A stretch of 14,876 nucleotides of DNA. It comes from Paracoccaceae bacterium. Its GTDB lineage: Bacteria > Pseudomonadota > Alphaproteobacteria > Rhodobacterales > Rhodobacteraceae. This document shows, piece after piece, positions 6,290 to 13,701 of this stretch (position 1 is its first letter; each line of letters starts with the position of its first letter). Both the position numbers and the translations under genes were made by a program. The stretch spans positions 1-14,876 of the forward strand of contig JALQTL010000329.1 in assembly GCA_023260935.1 (NCBI GenBank), given 5' to 3'. The notes under the pieces are model-generated. The model had not been told where the DNA came from and ran no database searches. It was given only the letters and a program-made list of their open reading frames with translations.

Positions 6290-7246
6290 GTGGCGCTGCT
6301 GGTCCCCGGCAGCGCCGCCCCTGCCATGGCCGAAAGGCTACGCGTGGCTTTCTGGAACACCGAGCTGGAGCGTCAGGGCCCGGGCCTTCTACTGCGCGAT
6401 GCGCTGAAGGGCGGGATCGACGATATCGACACCGCCCGCCAACTGATTGCCGAAGTTGATGCCGATGTGCTGGTGCTGTCTGGGGTGGATTTCGACGCCA
6501 CCGGGGCGGCGCTTTCCGCGCTGAACGCAGGCCTGCCCCGGCCCTATCCGCATCTGCGGGCGCTCCGGCCCAACACCGGCGTGCCCAGTGGCGCCGATCT
6601 GGATGGTGACGGGCGCAGCGACGGCCCCGCCGATGCGCTGGCCTTCGGCTTTTTCCCCGGGCAGGGCGGTATGGCCGTGCTGTCGCGGCTTGGCTTTCGC
6701 CCGGGGGCAGAAGATGATTTCACCGGCTTTGCCTGGCGCGATCTGCCCGGCAACCGGATGCCGGCCGCCTATGCCCCACTTGCCCCGCCGCTGCCGCTTT
6801 CATCACGCGGACATTACCGAACAGGCCTGCTGCTGGCCGACGGTCAGGCGCTGGATCTGCTGACATGGCATGCAACAACCCCCGCCTTTGACAGTGAGGC
6901 GGATGAGAACGGCCGGCGCAACCACGATGAAACCTTGTTCTGGACGGCATATCTTGACGGCGCGCTGCCTTTCGCGCCCCCTGCCCCTGCCTTTGTGCTT
7001 CTGGGGCAGGCGAATGCCGATCCCGACAAGGGCGATGGCGACAGTGCGGCGATCCGCGCCCTTCTGGCCGACCCGCGCCTGCAAGACCTGCTGCCGGACG
7101 ACACGGTAGATTTCGGCCGCAGCATCGGTCCTTTGCGGGCATCCTATATCCTGCCCGCCGCCGGGTTGAAGGTGCTGGCCACCGGACGCATGGAACGGCC
7201 GCCGGGCGTGCGACACTGGCCGGTCTGGGTCGACCTTGACCTGTGA
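6290..7246 (+). CDS. Secreted endonuclease/exonuclease/phosphatase-fold family protein
   Basis: About 320 residues with the EEP fold signature: RVAFWNTEL near the N-terminus, GQGGMAVLSR, the segment LDLLTWHATTPAFDSEADENGRRNHDE cut short here to its core NGRRNHDE, then NADPDKGDGDS and the closing WPVWVDLDL. Related proteins are metal-dependent phosphodiesterases or nucleases. Several positions that carry catalytic acids in canonical EEP enzymes look replaced (see findings), so activity is uncertain. A hydrophobic leader ending PAMA precedes the mature ERLRVAFWN, implying export. The start is unclear: GTG 6290 is the first ordinary codon but gives only 14 leader residues, while a full signal peptide would begin at GTC/ATT 6254-6259 or CTG 6269. 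Fold confidence is good; start confidence is low. Confidence 0.75.
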   Translation: MALLVPGSAAPAMAERLRVAFWNTELERQGPGLLLRDALKGGIDDIDTARQLIAEVDADVLVLSGVDFDATGAALSALNAGLPRPYPHLRALRPNTGVPSGADLDGDGRSDGPADALAFGFFPGQGGMAVLSRLGFRPGAEDDFTGFAWRDLPGNRMPAAYAPLAPPLPLSSRGHYRTGLLLADGQALDLLTWHATTPAFDSEADENGRRNHDETLFWTAYLDGALPFAPPAPAFVLLGQANADPDKGDGDSAAIRALLADPRLQDLLPDDTVDFGRSIGPLRASYILPAAGLKVLATGRMERPPGVRHWPVWVDLDL

Positions 7247-7294
7247 CATACGGCGCCCCTTTTCGCGCCCCGTGCTTTCGCCTAACCTCTGGCC

Positions 7295-7717
7295 ATGCTG
7301 CGCATTACCGATACCCTCAGCCTTGCCGATTGGGAACTGGTCGAGACGTTCACACGCTCGCAAGGACCGGGCGGGCAGAACGTGAACAAGGTTGAAACCG
7401 CAGTGGAACTGCGGTTCGAAGCCGAACGCTCGCCCCATCTGGGCCCGGCGGTGAAGGCGCGGCTGAAACGGCTGGCAGGCCGGCGCTGGACAACCGACGG
7501 CGCCATCGTCATCCGGGCCGAGGAAACCCGCAGTCAGGCCCGCAACCGCGATCTGGCACGCGAACGTCTGGCCGATCTGGTGCGGCAGGCGCTGATCGCC
7601 CCGAAACGCCGGATTGCCACGAAGCCAACCTTTGGCAGCCAGTTGCGGCGGTTGAAGGCCAAGGGAATCCGTGGCGAGGTAAAGGCCGCGCGCGGCAAGG
7701 TGGACACCGAAGAATGA
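7295..7717 (+). CDS. arfB: Alternative ribosome-rescue factor ArfB (peptidyl-tRNA hydrolase)
   Basis: A 140-residue release-factor-like hydrolase that frees ribosomes stalled on mRNAs without a stop codon, as a backup to tmRNA. The catalytic GGQ motif is at residues 26-28 in the block GPGGQNVNKVETAVELRF. The basic C-terminal tail (about 105-140, many Arg and Lys) fits insertion into the empty mRNA channel. Length is exactly that of YaeJ/ArfB, far shorter than release factors 1 and 2. The ATG at 7295 has no obvious Shine-Dalgarno sequence. The stop overlaps the next gene's ATG (ATGA, 7714-7717), so it is translationally coupled to a metabolic gene pair with no obvious functional link. Confidence 0.94.
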   Translation: MLRITDTLSLADWELVETFTRSQGPGGQNVNKVETAVELRFEAERSPHLGPAVKARLKRLAGRRWTTDGAIVIRAEETRSQARNRDLARERLADLVRQALIAPKRRIATKPTFGSQLRRLKAKGIRGEVKAARGKVDTEE

Positions 7718-8967
7718 CCGAAACTGTTGCCGAACGCCGCGCCCGCCTGATGGGGCCGAACGTGCCCACCTTCTACCGTTCTCCGGTTCACATCCAGCGC
7801 GGGGATGGGGTCTGGCTGTGGGACAAGGATGGCAAGCGCTATCTGGATTGCTACAACAACGTGGCGCATGTGGGCCATTGCCACCCGCGTGTGGTGCAGG
7901 CGATCTGCGCGCAGGCGGCCACGCTGAACACCCATACCCGGTATCATCACGATCTGGTGCTGGACTATATCGAGCGGCTGACCGCCACGCTGGACCATGG
8001 CATTTCGCAGGCCATCATGGTCTGCACCGGGTCAGAGGCGAATGATCTGGCGCTGCGCATGGCGCAGGCGGTGACCGGCAAGACCGGCATCATCGCGACC
8101 GACAATACCTATCACGGCAATACCGCCGCGGTCAGCCAGCTTTCCACGCGCAGGCCGCCCATCGGGGGGCGCGCACCGAATGTGCGGCTGGTGCCCGCGC
8201 CCGAAGCGCTGCATCCGCTGGGTGGCAGCCGGGCCGCGCAGGCACAGACCTTTGCCGATAACGTCGCCCGCGCCATTGCCGAATTGCAGGCCGAGGGCTT
8301 TGGTTTTTCCGCCATCATGCTGTGCCCGGTCTTTGCAAACGAAGGCCTGCTTGCCCCCGAACCCGGATTTCTGGGCCCGACGGTTGCCGTGGTGCGCAAG
8401 GCCGGCGGGCTGATCCTGTGTGACGAAGTGCAGCCCGGCTTTGGCCGTGTGGGCAGCCATTTCTGGGGCCATGACGCCCTTGGGTTCGCGCCCGATGTGG
8501 TGACCGTGGGCAAGCCCATGGCAAACGGCCATCCGGTGGCGGCCTGCCTTGCCCGGCCCGATGTGATGGCGGCCTTTCGCGATGCTTTCGGCTATTTCAA
8601 CACCTTCGGCGGCAACCCGGTTTCGGCCGCGGCCTGCCTTGCCACGCTGGATGTGATCGAGGAAGAGGGGTTACAGGCCCGTGCTGCCCAAACCTCGGCC
8701 TATCTGATGGAACGGCTGCGCGCGCTGCGCCACGGCCGGATTGCCGATGTGCGCGCGGCGGGGCTGTTCTTCGGGGTGGAATTCGCGGGCGATGGCGCCG
8801 GCGAATTCGTGGCCGATCTGGTGGAAGATATGGTCGCCGCCGGTTTCCTCTTGAACCGGATCGGGCGGAATGGCGCCACGCTGAAGATGCGCCCGCCAAT
8901 GCCCTTTGGTCCCGAACATGCCGACCTGCTGGCCGATGCGCTGCAACAGGCGCTGGACAAGCGATGA
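7714..8967 (+). CDS. Class-III PLP enzyme, probable amino-alcohol phosphate phospho-lyase
   Basis: A 417-residue fold-type I PLP enzyme of the class-III aminotransferase family. The PLP lysine is Lys267 (VTVGKPMANG) and the pyridine-binding Asp is Asp237 (CDEVQPGFGR). The segments LDCYNNVAHVGHCHPRVV (about 45-62), GSEANDLALR, GKPMANGHPVA and YFNTFGGNPVSAAA closely recall the ETNPPL/PHYKPL (AGXT2L) subgroup. Those enzymes do not transaminate; they eliminate ammonia and phosphate from phosphoethanolamine or 5-phosphohydroxylysine. A kinase gene follows with an ATGA overlap, which supports this role because the kinase would make the phospho-substrate. The substrate itself cannot be read from the sequence, and an ordinary aminotransferase remains possible. 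The family is certain and the phospho-lyase role is inference. Confidence 0.85.
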   Translation: MTETVAERRARLMGPNVPTFYRSPVHIQRGDGVWLWDKDGKRYLDCYNNVAHVGHCHPRVVQAICAQAATLNTHTRYHHDLVLDYIERLTATLDHGISQAIMVCTGSEANDLALRMAQAVTGKTGIIATDNTYHGNTAAVSQLSTRRPPIGGRAPNVRLVPAPEALHPLGGSRAAQAQTFADNVARAIAELQAEGFGFSAIMLCPVFANEGLLAPEPGFLGPTVAVVRKAGGLILCDEVQPGFGRVGSHFWGHDALGFAPDVVTVGKPMANGHPVAACLARPDVMAAFRDAFGYFNTFGGNPVSAAACLATLDVIEEEGLQARAAQTSAYLMERLRALRHGRIADVRAAGLFFGVEFAGDGAGEFVADLVEDMVAAGFLLNRIGRNGATLKMRPPMPFGPEHADLLADALQQALDKR

Positions 8968-9887
8968 CCGAGGCGACAGAAGCCGCGGCCCTTTGGGGCG
9001 CCCGCATCGCACGCCCCCTGACCCTGCGCGAGAATGAGGTCTATCAGATCGACGGGCCCTTTGGCCGGGCGGCGTTGCGCCTGCACCGGCCGGGTTATCA
9101 ATCGGCCCAGGCGATCCGGTCGGAACTGTGGTGGTGCGCTGCGCTGGCCGACCGGGGCCTGCCCGTGCCGCGCCCGCTGCCCCCCCTTGCGGGCGGGGAT
9201 CTGGCCCGCCTGTCCGGAGGACGGCTGGCCTCTGTCGTGACCTGGGTAGAGGGCAGCCCGATCGGGGCGGCCGGGGTTCCGCTTCCCGGCACGGCGAAAG
9301 ATCAGGCCCGACTGCACCACGATCTGGGCGCACTGCTGGCACGGGTGCATGAGGCCACGGCGACGCTGGCCCTGCCAGAGGGGTTCGCCCGGCCGGACTG
9401 GGGGCATGACGGCCTGGTCGGCGACCACCCGTTCTGGGGGCGGTTCTGGGAACATCCGGCCCTGACCGCGGAAGATGCCGCCCTGTTGCAGGCCGCGCGT
9501 GGCTGGCTTTCCCGGCGACTGGCGGCTTCGGCATCGCCCTGCGGCCTTGTCCATGCCGATGTGCTGCGCGAAAACGTCTTCGTGCATCAAGGCCACCTGT
9601 CACTGATCGATTTCGATGACAGCGGCTTTGGCCATCTTTGGTATGATCTGGGAACCGTGCTGTCGCAGTGCCTTTATGAACCGGCCTATCCGCAGATCCG
9701 CGCGGCACTGATCGAAGGCTATGGTTCCGTCCTGCCGATTGATCCGGCAGAGGTGGATGCCTTCACCCTTGCGCGGACGCTGGCCTCGGTCGGCTGGGCC
9801 GCCCCCCGGCTGCCACCCGACAGCCCGATCCACCGCAGCCACATTGCCCGCGCGGTTATGTTCGCGAAAGCCTGCATGGGGGTCTGA
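8964..9887 (+). CDS. APH-family small-molecule kinase, likely amino-alcohol kinase
   Basis: A 307-residue protein-kinase-like phosphotransferase. The catalytic loop HADVLRENV gives His197, Asp199 and Asn204, and the metal-binding motif IDFDDSG gives Asp216 and Asp218; the N-lobe strand RLHRPGY (39-45) and helix with SELWW (53-57) complete the fold. Relatives phosphorylate small alcohols such as homoserine, choline, ethanolamine, hydroxylysine or aminoglycosides. The start ATG at 8964 overlaps the stop of the PLP enzyme gene by ATGA, so the two are made together, and the pairing points to phosphorylation of an amino alcohol before PLP-dependent elimination. Nothing here suggests antibiotic resistance. 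It is convergent with pncB, only 12 bp away, with no room for a sizeable terminator. Confidence 0.85.
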   Translation: MTEATEAAALWGARIARPLTLRENEVYQIDGPFGRAALRLHRPGYQSAQAIRSELWWCAALADRGLPVPRPLPPLAGGDLARLSGGRLASVVTWVEGSPIGAAGVPLPGTAKDQARLHHDLGALLARVHEATATLALPEGFARPDWGHDGLVGDHPFWGRFWEHPALTAEDAALLQAARGWLSRRLAASASPCGLVHADVLRENVFVHQGHLSLIDFDDSGFGHLWYDLGTVLSQCLYEPAYPQIRAALIEGYGSVLPIDPAEVDAFTLARTLASVGWAAPRLPPDSPIHRSHIARAVMFAKACMGV

Positions 9888-9899
9888 CGCCGGCGGGGC

Positions 9900-11192
9900 C
9901 TAGACCACCACGTCCTGCGCGACCTGTTCGCCCACCCCGAAAACGCGCTTGTAGCGGGCAATCTCGTCCGCCGGGCCCATGGCCTTGTTCGGGTTGTCTG
10001 ACAGTTTCACCGTAGGCCGGCCATCGGCACTGACCGCCTTGCAGACAATGCTGAACGGGGCCAGCGCATCGCCGCGCGCCAGCCCGCGGAAATCATTGGT
10101 CAGCATGGTGCCCCAGCCAAAGGAAACCTTGACCCGCCCCACAAAGGTGCGGTGCAGTTCCTCGATCTTTTCCACATCCAGCCCGTCGGAAAAGATCACC
10201 AGTTTCTGCCGGGGATCTTCGCCCTTTGCCTGCCACCAGCGGATGGCCGTTTCCGCCCCAACGGCCGGATCGCCGGAATCGATGCGGATGCCCGTCCAGC
10301 TTGCCAGCCAGTCCGGGGCGCGGGCAAGAAAGCCCTCGGTGCCATAGGTATCGGGCAGGATGATGCGCAGGTTGCCGTCATGCTCCTCATGCCAGTCGGC
10401 CAGAACCTGATAGGGGGCCTGGGCCAGTTCCTCATCGGTCCGGGCAAGGGCGGAATAGACCATGGGCAGTTCATGGGCATTGGTGCCAATCGCCTCGACC
10501 TCGCGGCGCATGGCGATCAGGCAGTTCGAGGTGCCGATGAATTTCGGCCCAAGCCCTTCACCCAGCGCCTGCACGGCCCAATCCTGCCACAGAAAGGAAT
10601 GCCGGCGCCTTGTACCGAAATCGGCGATCTTCAGCCCGTCGATCTGGCGCAAGCGTTCCACCTTTTCCCAGAGCTTGGTCATGGCCCGGGCATAGAGCAC
10701 CTGCAATTCGAACCGCCCCATATCCTTTGTCACCGCGCGCGAGCGCAGTTCCATCAAGACCGCGAGGGCGGGAATTTCCCACAGCATTGCCTCGGGCCAT
10801 TTACCTTCAAAGGTCAGCTCATACTGGCCATCATGCTTTTCCAGATGATAGGGCGGCAGGCGCAGGCCTTCGAACCATTCCATGAAATCCGGGCGGAACA
10901 TCTGGCGCTTGCCGTAAAAGGTATTCCCACGCAGCCAAGTGCTTTCCCCGCGCGACAGGCGCAGGCTGCGGATGTGATCCAGTTGTTCGCGCAGTTCACC
11001 TTCGTCGATCAGTTCGGCCAGCCGGATGCGCTTTGTCCGGTTGATCAGGCTGAAGGTCACGTTGGTGTCTGGCCGGTTTCGAAAGATCGACTGGCACATC
11101 AGCAGCTTGTAGAAATCCGTGTCGATCAGCGACCGGACGATCGGGTCGATCTTCCACTTGTGGTTATAGACGCGGGTAGCGATGTCGACCAT
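9900..11192 (-). CDS. pncB: Nicotinate phosphoribosyltransferase
   Basis: A 430-residue enzyme of the Preiss-Handler route that makes nicotinate mononucleotide from nicotinate and PRPP with ATP hydrolysis. Family signatures are SLIDTDFYKLLM (21-32), the GTRRRHS block containing the phosphorylated histidine (His198), FIGTSNCLIA, RIDSGDP, and VSFGWGTMLTND near the C-terminus. The ATG at 11192-11190 follows GGAGGAT; a longer in-frame start at 11279 was rejected because it adds Cys/Pro/Ala-rich non-family sequence. It lies 126 bp downstream of pncA on the same strand, so the two salvage steps are probably cotranscribed. Its 3' end is 12 bp from the convergent kinase gene. Confidence 0.97.
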   Translation of the reverse strand: MVDIATRVYNHKWKIDPIVRSLIDTDFYKLLMCQSIFRNRPDTNVTFSLINRTKRIRLAELIDEGELREQLDHIRSLRLSRGESTWLRGNTFYGKRQMFRPDFMEWFEGLRLPPYHLEKHDGQYELTFEGKWPEAMLWEIPALAVLMELRSRAVTKDMGRFELQVLYARAMTKLWEKVERLRQIDGLKIADFGTRRRHSFLWQDWAVQALGEGLGPKFIGTSNCLIAMRREVEAIGTNAHELPMVYSALARTDEELAQAPYQVLADWHEEHDGNLRIILPDTYGTEGFLARAPDWLASWTGIRIDSGDPAVGAETAIRWWQAKGEDPRQKLVIFSDGLDVEKIEELHRTFVGRVKVSFGWGTMLTNDFRGLARGDALAPFSIVCKAVSADGRPTVKLSDNPNKAMGPADEIARYKRVFGVGEQVAQDVVV

Positions 11193-11269
11193 GGTTTGGA
11201 TCCTCCGAAGGCCCTTTGGTGCCCCATCCGGGCAGGCCGGCGCAAGGGCATGCGCGCAAGTTCCGCAAA

Positions 11270-11301
11270 GGGCGGGCATCCCGCCCCACAGATACTGTGG
11301 G
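11270..11301. repeat. Two overlapping inverted repeats between pncA and pncB
   Basis: GGGCGGG-CAT-CCCGCCC (11270-11286) and CCCACAG-ATA-CTGTGGG (11285-11301) are both perfect 7-bp inverted repeats that share two bases. In the minus-strand pncA-pncB transcript they would form alternative or stacked hairpins. There is no U-tract after them, so they are not a standard terminator; mRNA processing, stability or protein binding is possible. Confidence 0.65.
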
Positions 11302-11318
11302 TGTGCCGCCGCGCGCTG

Positions 11319-11927
11319 TCAGCCCGCCATCACCACACCCGCGGCGGCCATCCGTGCCTCTGCCTCTGCCAGTGACCCGTTCAGGTCAATCGCCCGGCAG
11401 GCCCCCATCAGGACAGTTGCGCCAAAGCCCAGACGTGCCGCATCCAGGGCCGAATAGGCCACGCAGTAATCCGTTGCCAGCCCCACCAGAGTCAGCGCCG
11501 TAACCCCGCGAGAGCGCAGGAACCCCTCCAGCCCGGTCGGAGTCTGGCGGTCATTCTCGAAAAACGCGGAATAGCTGTCGATCTGGGGGCGAAAGCCCTT
11601 GCGAATGATCACCTGCGCCGGATCGGTATTCAGCCCAGGGTGAAACGCTGCCCCGACCGTTCCCTGCACGCAATGCCGCGGCCACAGAACCTGCGGGCCA
11701 TAAGGCATCTGCGTCAGGCTGAAGGGTGCGGCGCCGGGGTGGTTGTCGGCGAAAGACGCATGATCGGCCGGATGCCAGTCCTGCGTCAGCACCACGGTGG
11801 CGAATTCTGTCATCAGGCCGTTGATCCGGGGCAGAATGGCATCGCCATCGGCCACGGCCAGCGCGCCACCCGGGCAGAAATCATTCTGGACATCGATCAC
11901 CACAAGGGCTTCGGATTGCGGGCGCAT
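11319..11927 (-). CDS. pncA: Nicotinamidase
   Basis: A 202-residue isochorismatase-fold hydrolase that deamidates nicotinamide to nicotinate. The catalytic triad is visible: Asp12 (VIDVQNDF), Lys110 (VIIRKG) and Cys155 (LATDYCV), with metal ligands Asp50, His52 and His56 in DWHPADHASF. Size and residue numbering are close to E. coli PncA. Two in-frame ATGs lie six bases apart (11933, 11927) downstream of GGAGAAGGAG; 11927 is preferred because AAGGAG is then 6 nt away, but 11933 cannot be excluded. It is the first gene of the apparent pncA-pncB salvage unit and is divergent from trhO. Confidence 0.96.
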   Translation of the reverse strand: MRPQSEALVVIDVQNDFCPGGALAVADGDAILPRINGLMTEFATVVLTQDWHPADHASFADNHPGAAPFSLTQMPYGPQVLWPRHCVQGTVGAAFHPGLNTDPAQVIIRKGFRPQIDSYSAFFENDRQTPTGLEGFLRSRGVTALTLVGLATDYCVAYSALDAARLGFGATVLMGACRAIDLNGSLAEAEARMAAAGVVMAG

Positions 11928-11954
11928 CGGCATCTCCTTCTCCGCTTGGGTTCT

Positions 11955-11983
11955 GGGTAAGCGGCGAAAGAGGCCTGCGTCAA
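11955..11983 (-). promoter_or_regulatory. Likely promoter of pncA-pncB
   Basis: On the minus strand, TTGACG (11983-11978) is followed after 17 bp by TTACCC (11960-11955). The -35 is near consensus and the -10 is weak. The start site would be near 11948, giving a leader of about 20 nt that just contains the ribosome binding site. Confidence 0.45.
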
Positions 11984-12027
11984 GCAAGGCGCTTGAAATC
12001 CGGCCGCAGTCACGGCATGGGGCAGGG

Positions 12028-12930
12028 ATGCAGACCATAGCCGCGCTTTACCACTTTGCCCGCTTTCCCGATCCGGCCGCGCTGCGCGGCCCGCTTCTGG
12101 CCCTGTGCAACCGGCACGGGGTAAAGGGGTCGTTGCTTCTTGCAAGCGAAGGCATCAACGGCACCATCGCCGGCCCGCGCGAGGGCATTGATGCCGTGCT
12201 GGCCCATGTCCGCACCCTGCCCGGCTGCACCGATCTGGAATGGAAGGAAAGCTTTGCCGAAACCATGCCTTTCGGACGCATGAAGGTGCGGCTGAAGCGC
12301 GAGATCGTCACCATGGGCGTGCCCGATGTCGATCCCCGGGCCCGTGTGGGCCACTACGTCCAGCCCGAGGACTGGAACGCCCTGATCAGTGCGCCCGATG
12401 TGGCGGTGATTGATACCCGCAATGCTTATGAGGTGGCGATCGGCACCTTTGACGGCGCGGTCGACCCGGGCACCCGGTCCTTCCGCGACTTTCCCGCATG
12501 GTGGCAACAGAACCGCGACCGGTTCCACAACAAGCGCGTCGCGATGTTCTGCACCGGCGGAATCCGCTGCGAGAAATCGACGAATTATCTGCTTAGCCAA
12601 GGCATCGATCAGGTCTATCACCTCAAGGGCGGCATCCTGAAGTATCTTGAAACCGTGCCTCAGGACGAAAGCCTGTGGCAGGGCGAATGCTTTGTCTTTG
12701 ATGCCCGGGTTTCGGTGGGCCACGGGCTTGTTCCCGGCCAGAACGAAAGCTGCGGGGCCTGCCGCCGCCCGGTGACCCCGGCTGACCGCGCGGACCCCGC
12801 CTATGAAAAGGGCGTCTGCTGTCCGGCCTGTCGGGATGAATACACCCCGGCCGATCGTGCGCGCTTCCGCGAGCGGCAAAAGCAGTTGGACCTTGCCGCG
12901 CAGCGTGGGACGGCCCATTTCGGGGCCTGA
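12028..12930 (+). CDS. trhO: Oxygen-dependent tRNA uridine-34 hydroxylase (rhodanese domain)
   Basis: A 300-residue YceA/TrhO protein. These enzymes hydroxylate uridine 34 of certain tRNAs, the first step to (m)cmo5U or mo5U-type wobble modifications. The N-terminal acylphosphatase-like part shows LLASEGINGTIAGP (about 35-48). The rhodanese domain follows with VIDTRNAYEV, the catalytic Cys175 in CTGGIRCEK and HLKGGILKYLE, which is diagnostic for this group. The C-terminal tail has two cysteine pairs, CGAC and CCPAC, consistent with metal binding. The ATG at 12028 is preceded by GGGGCAGGG, and upstream in-frame sequence is only the antisense of pncA. It is a single gene divergent from pncA and convergent with the nitroreductase. 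Confidence 0.95.
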   Translation: MQTIAALYHFARFPDPAALRGPLLALCNRHGVKGSLLLASEGINGTIAGPREGIDAVLAHVRTLPGCTDLEWKESFAETMPFGRMKVRLKREIVTMGVPDVDPRARVGHYVQPEDWNALISAPDVAVIDTRNAYEVAIGTFDGAVDPGTRSFRDFPAWWQQNRDRFHNKRVAMFCTGGIRCEKSTNYLLSQGIDQVYHLKGGILKYLETVPQDESLWQGECFVFDARVSVGHGLVPGQNESCGACRRPVTPADRADPAYEKGVCCPACRDEYTPADRARFRERQKQLDLAAQRGTAHFGA

Positions 12931-12964
12931 GTCCTTTCCCTTTTCTGAAAAATTCCCGGGCCTG

Positions 12965-12999
12965 GCCGCCACAGGCGGCAAGGGTCAGAGCCCTTTTCT
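12965..12999. terminator. Weak bidirectional hairpins between trhO and the nitroreductase gene
   Basis: GCCGCC-ACA-GGCGGC (12965-12979) is directly followed by AAGGG-TCAGAG-CCCTT (12980-12995) and TTCTT on the plus side. The second stem is short. These probably end the trhO transcript, and perhaps the convergent one, but the match to a classic terminator is only partial. Confidence 0.45.
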
Positions 13000-13007
13000 T
13001 CCCTCCC

Positions 13008-13700
13008 CTACCGGAAAAGGCTCATGATCTCGGCCAGCGGTTTCTTGCGTTTGGCCACGGCCGGAACCGTGGCATCCTCGGCCGGATAGCCCACGGGCAG
13101 GATCATCACGGCCTTTTCATGCGCCGGCCGGCGGCAGAGTTCAGGCAGGAATTTCATCGGATTGGGGGTATGTTCCAGACAGACCAGCCCGGCATGGTGG
13201 ATGGCCGCGATCAGAAAGCCGGTGGCGATGCCCACGCTTTCAGGAACATAATAGTTCTTGTAGCGTTCGCCTTCGGCCGTCAGCCCATAGCGCTGCGCAA
13301 AGACCACGATCAGCCAGGGCGCCATGGTCAGATGCGGCTTTTCAACGCCAGTGCCGATGGGTTCCAGCGCGGCAAGCCATTCATCCCCCGCCCCGCCGGC
13401 GTAAAAGGCCCGCTCCTCCTCCTCGGCCGCCTGCCGGATGCGGGCCTTCATGCCCGGGTCGGCAATCGCCGCGAAATGCCATGGCTGGTGGTTGGCACCC
13501 GAAGGCGCCGAACCGGCGGCGGCAATACAGGCCGCAATCACCGCCTCGGGCACGGGGCGGTCACTGTACTGGCGCACCGAATGGCGGCGCTTCATGTAAT
13601 CGCGAAAGGCTTCGGCCGCACGCAAGGCATCTTCTGGCGCAAGCTGCACACGGTCGGGCAAGGCCAGCGGTTCATAGCGCACCTCACCCTTGCGATACAT
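13008..13700 (-). CDS. Nitroreductase-family flavoprotein, iodotyrosine deiodinase-like
   Basis: A 230-residue FMN-dependent enzyme. Family marks are RRHSVR (38-43, phosphate of FMN), SGANHQPWHF (67-76), a MAPWLIVVF strand, and the YYVPESVGIATGFLIAA and LEHTPNPMKFL segments, which resemble the iodotyrosine deiodinase/BluB-like branch rather than NfsA or NfsB. The reaction and electron acceptor are not evident. The ATG at 13700 begins 1 bp after the mbfA stop, with GGAGG inside the mbfA end about 8 nt upstream, so it is cotranscribed with mbfA and presumably under the same iron control. The longer frame to 13832 is mbfA antiparallel-frame sequence and was rejected. Confidence 0.88.
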   Translation of the reverse strand: MYRKGEVRYEPLALPDRVQLAPEDALRAAEAFRDYMKRRHSVRQYSDRPVPEAVIAACIAAAGSAPSGANHQPWHFAAIADPGMKARIRQAAEEEERAFYAGGAGDEWLAALEPIGTGVEKPHLTMAPWLIVVFAQRYGLTAEGERYKNYYVPESVGIATGFLIAAIHHAGLVCLEHTPNPMKFLPELCRRPAHEKAVMILPVGYPAEDATVPAVAKRKKPLAEIMSLFR

Positions 13701-13701
13701 G

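Noticed and set aside
8671..9708. Long minus-strand frames opposite the PLP enzyme and kinase genes
   Set aside because: Arg/Pro/Gly-rich shadows; both plus-strand genes have intact catalytic motifs.
8964..9887. Aminoglycoside resistance kinase
   Set aside because: The APH fold is shared by many metabolic kinases, and coupling to the PLP enzyme gene favours a metabolic role.
10152..11375. 407-codon plus-strand frame across pncB
   Set aside because: It lies antisense to the clear pncB gene, with no motif and no ribosome binding site; a GC-driven shadow.
12010..12981. 323-codon minus-strand frame across trhO
   Set aside because: It is antisense to a gene with a diagnostic rhodanese Cys motif and shows no family features of its own.
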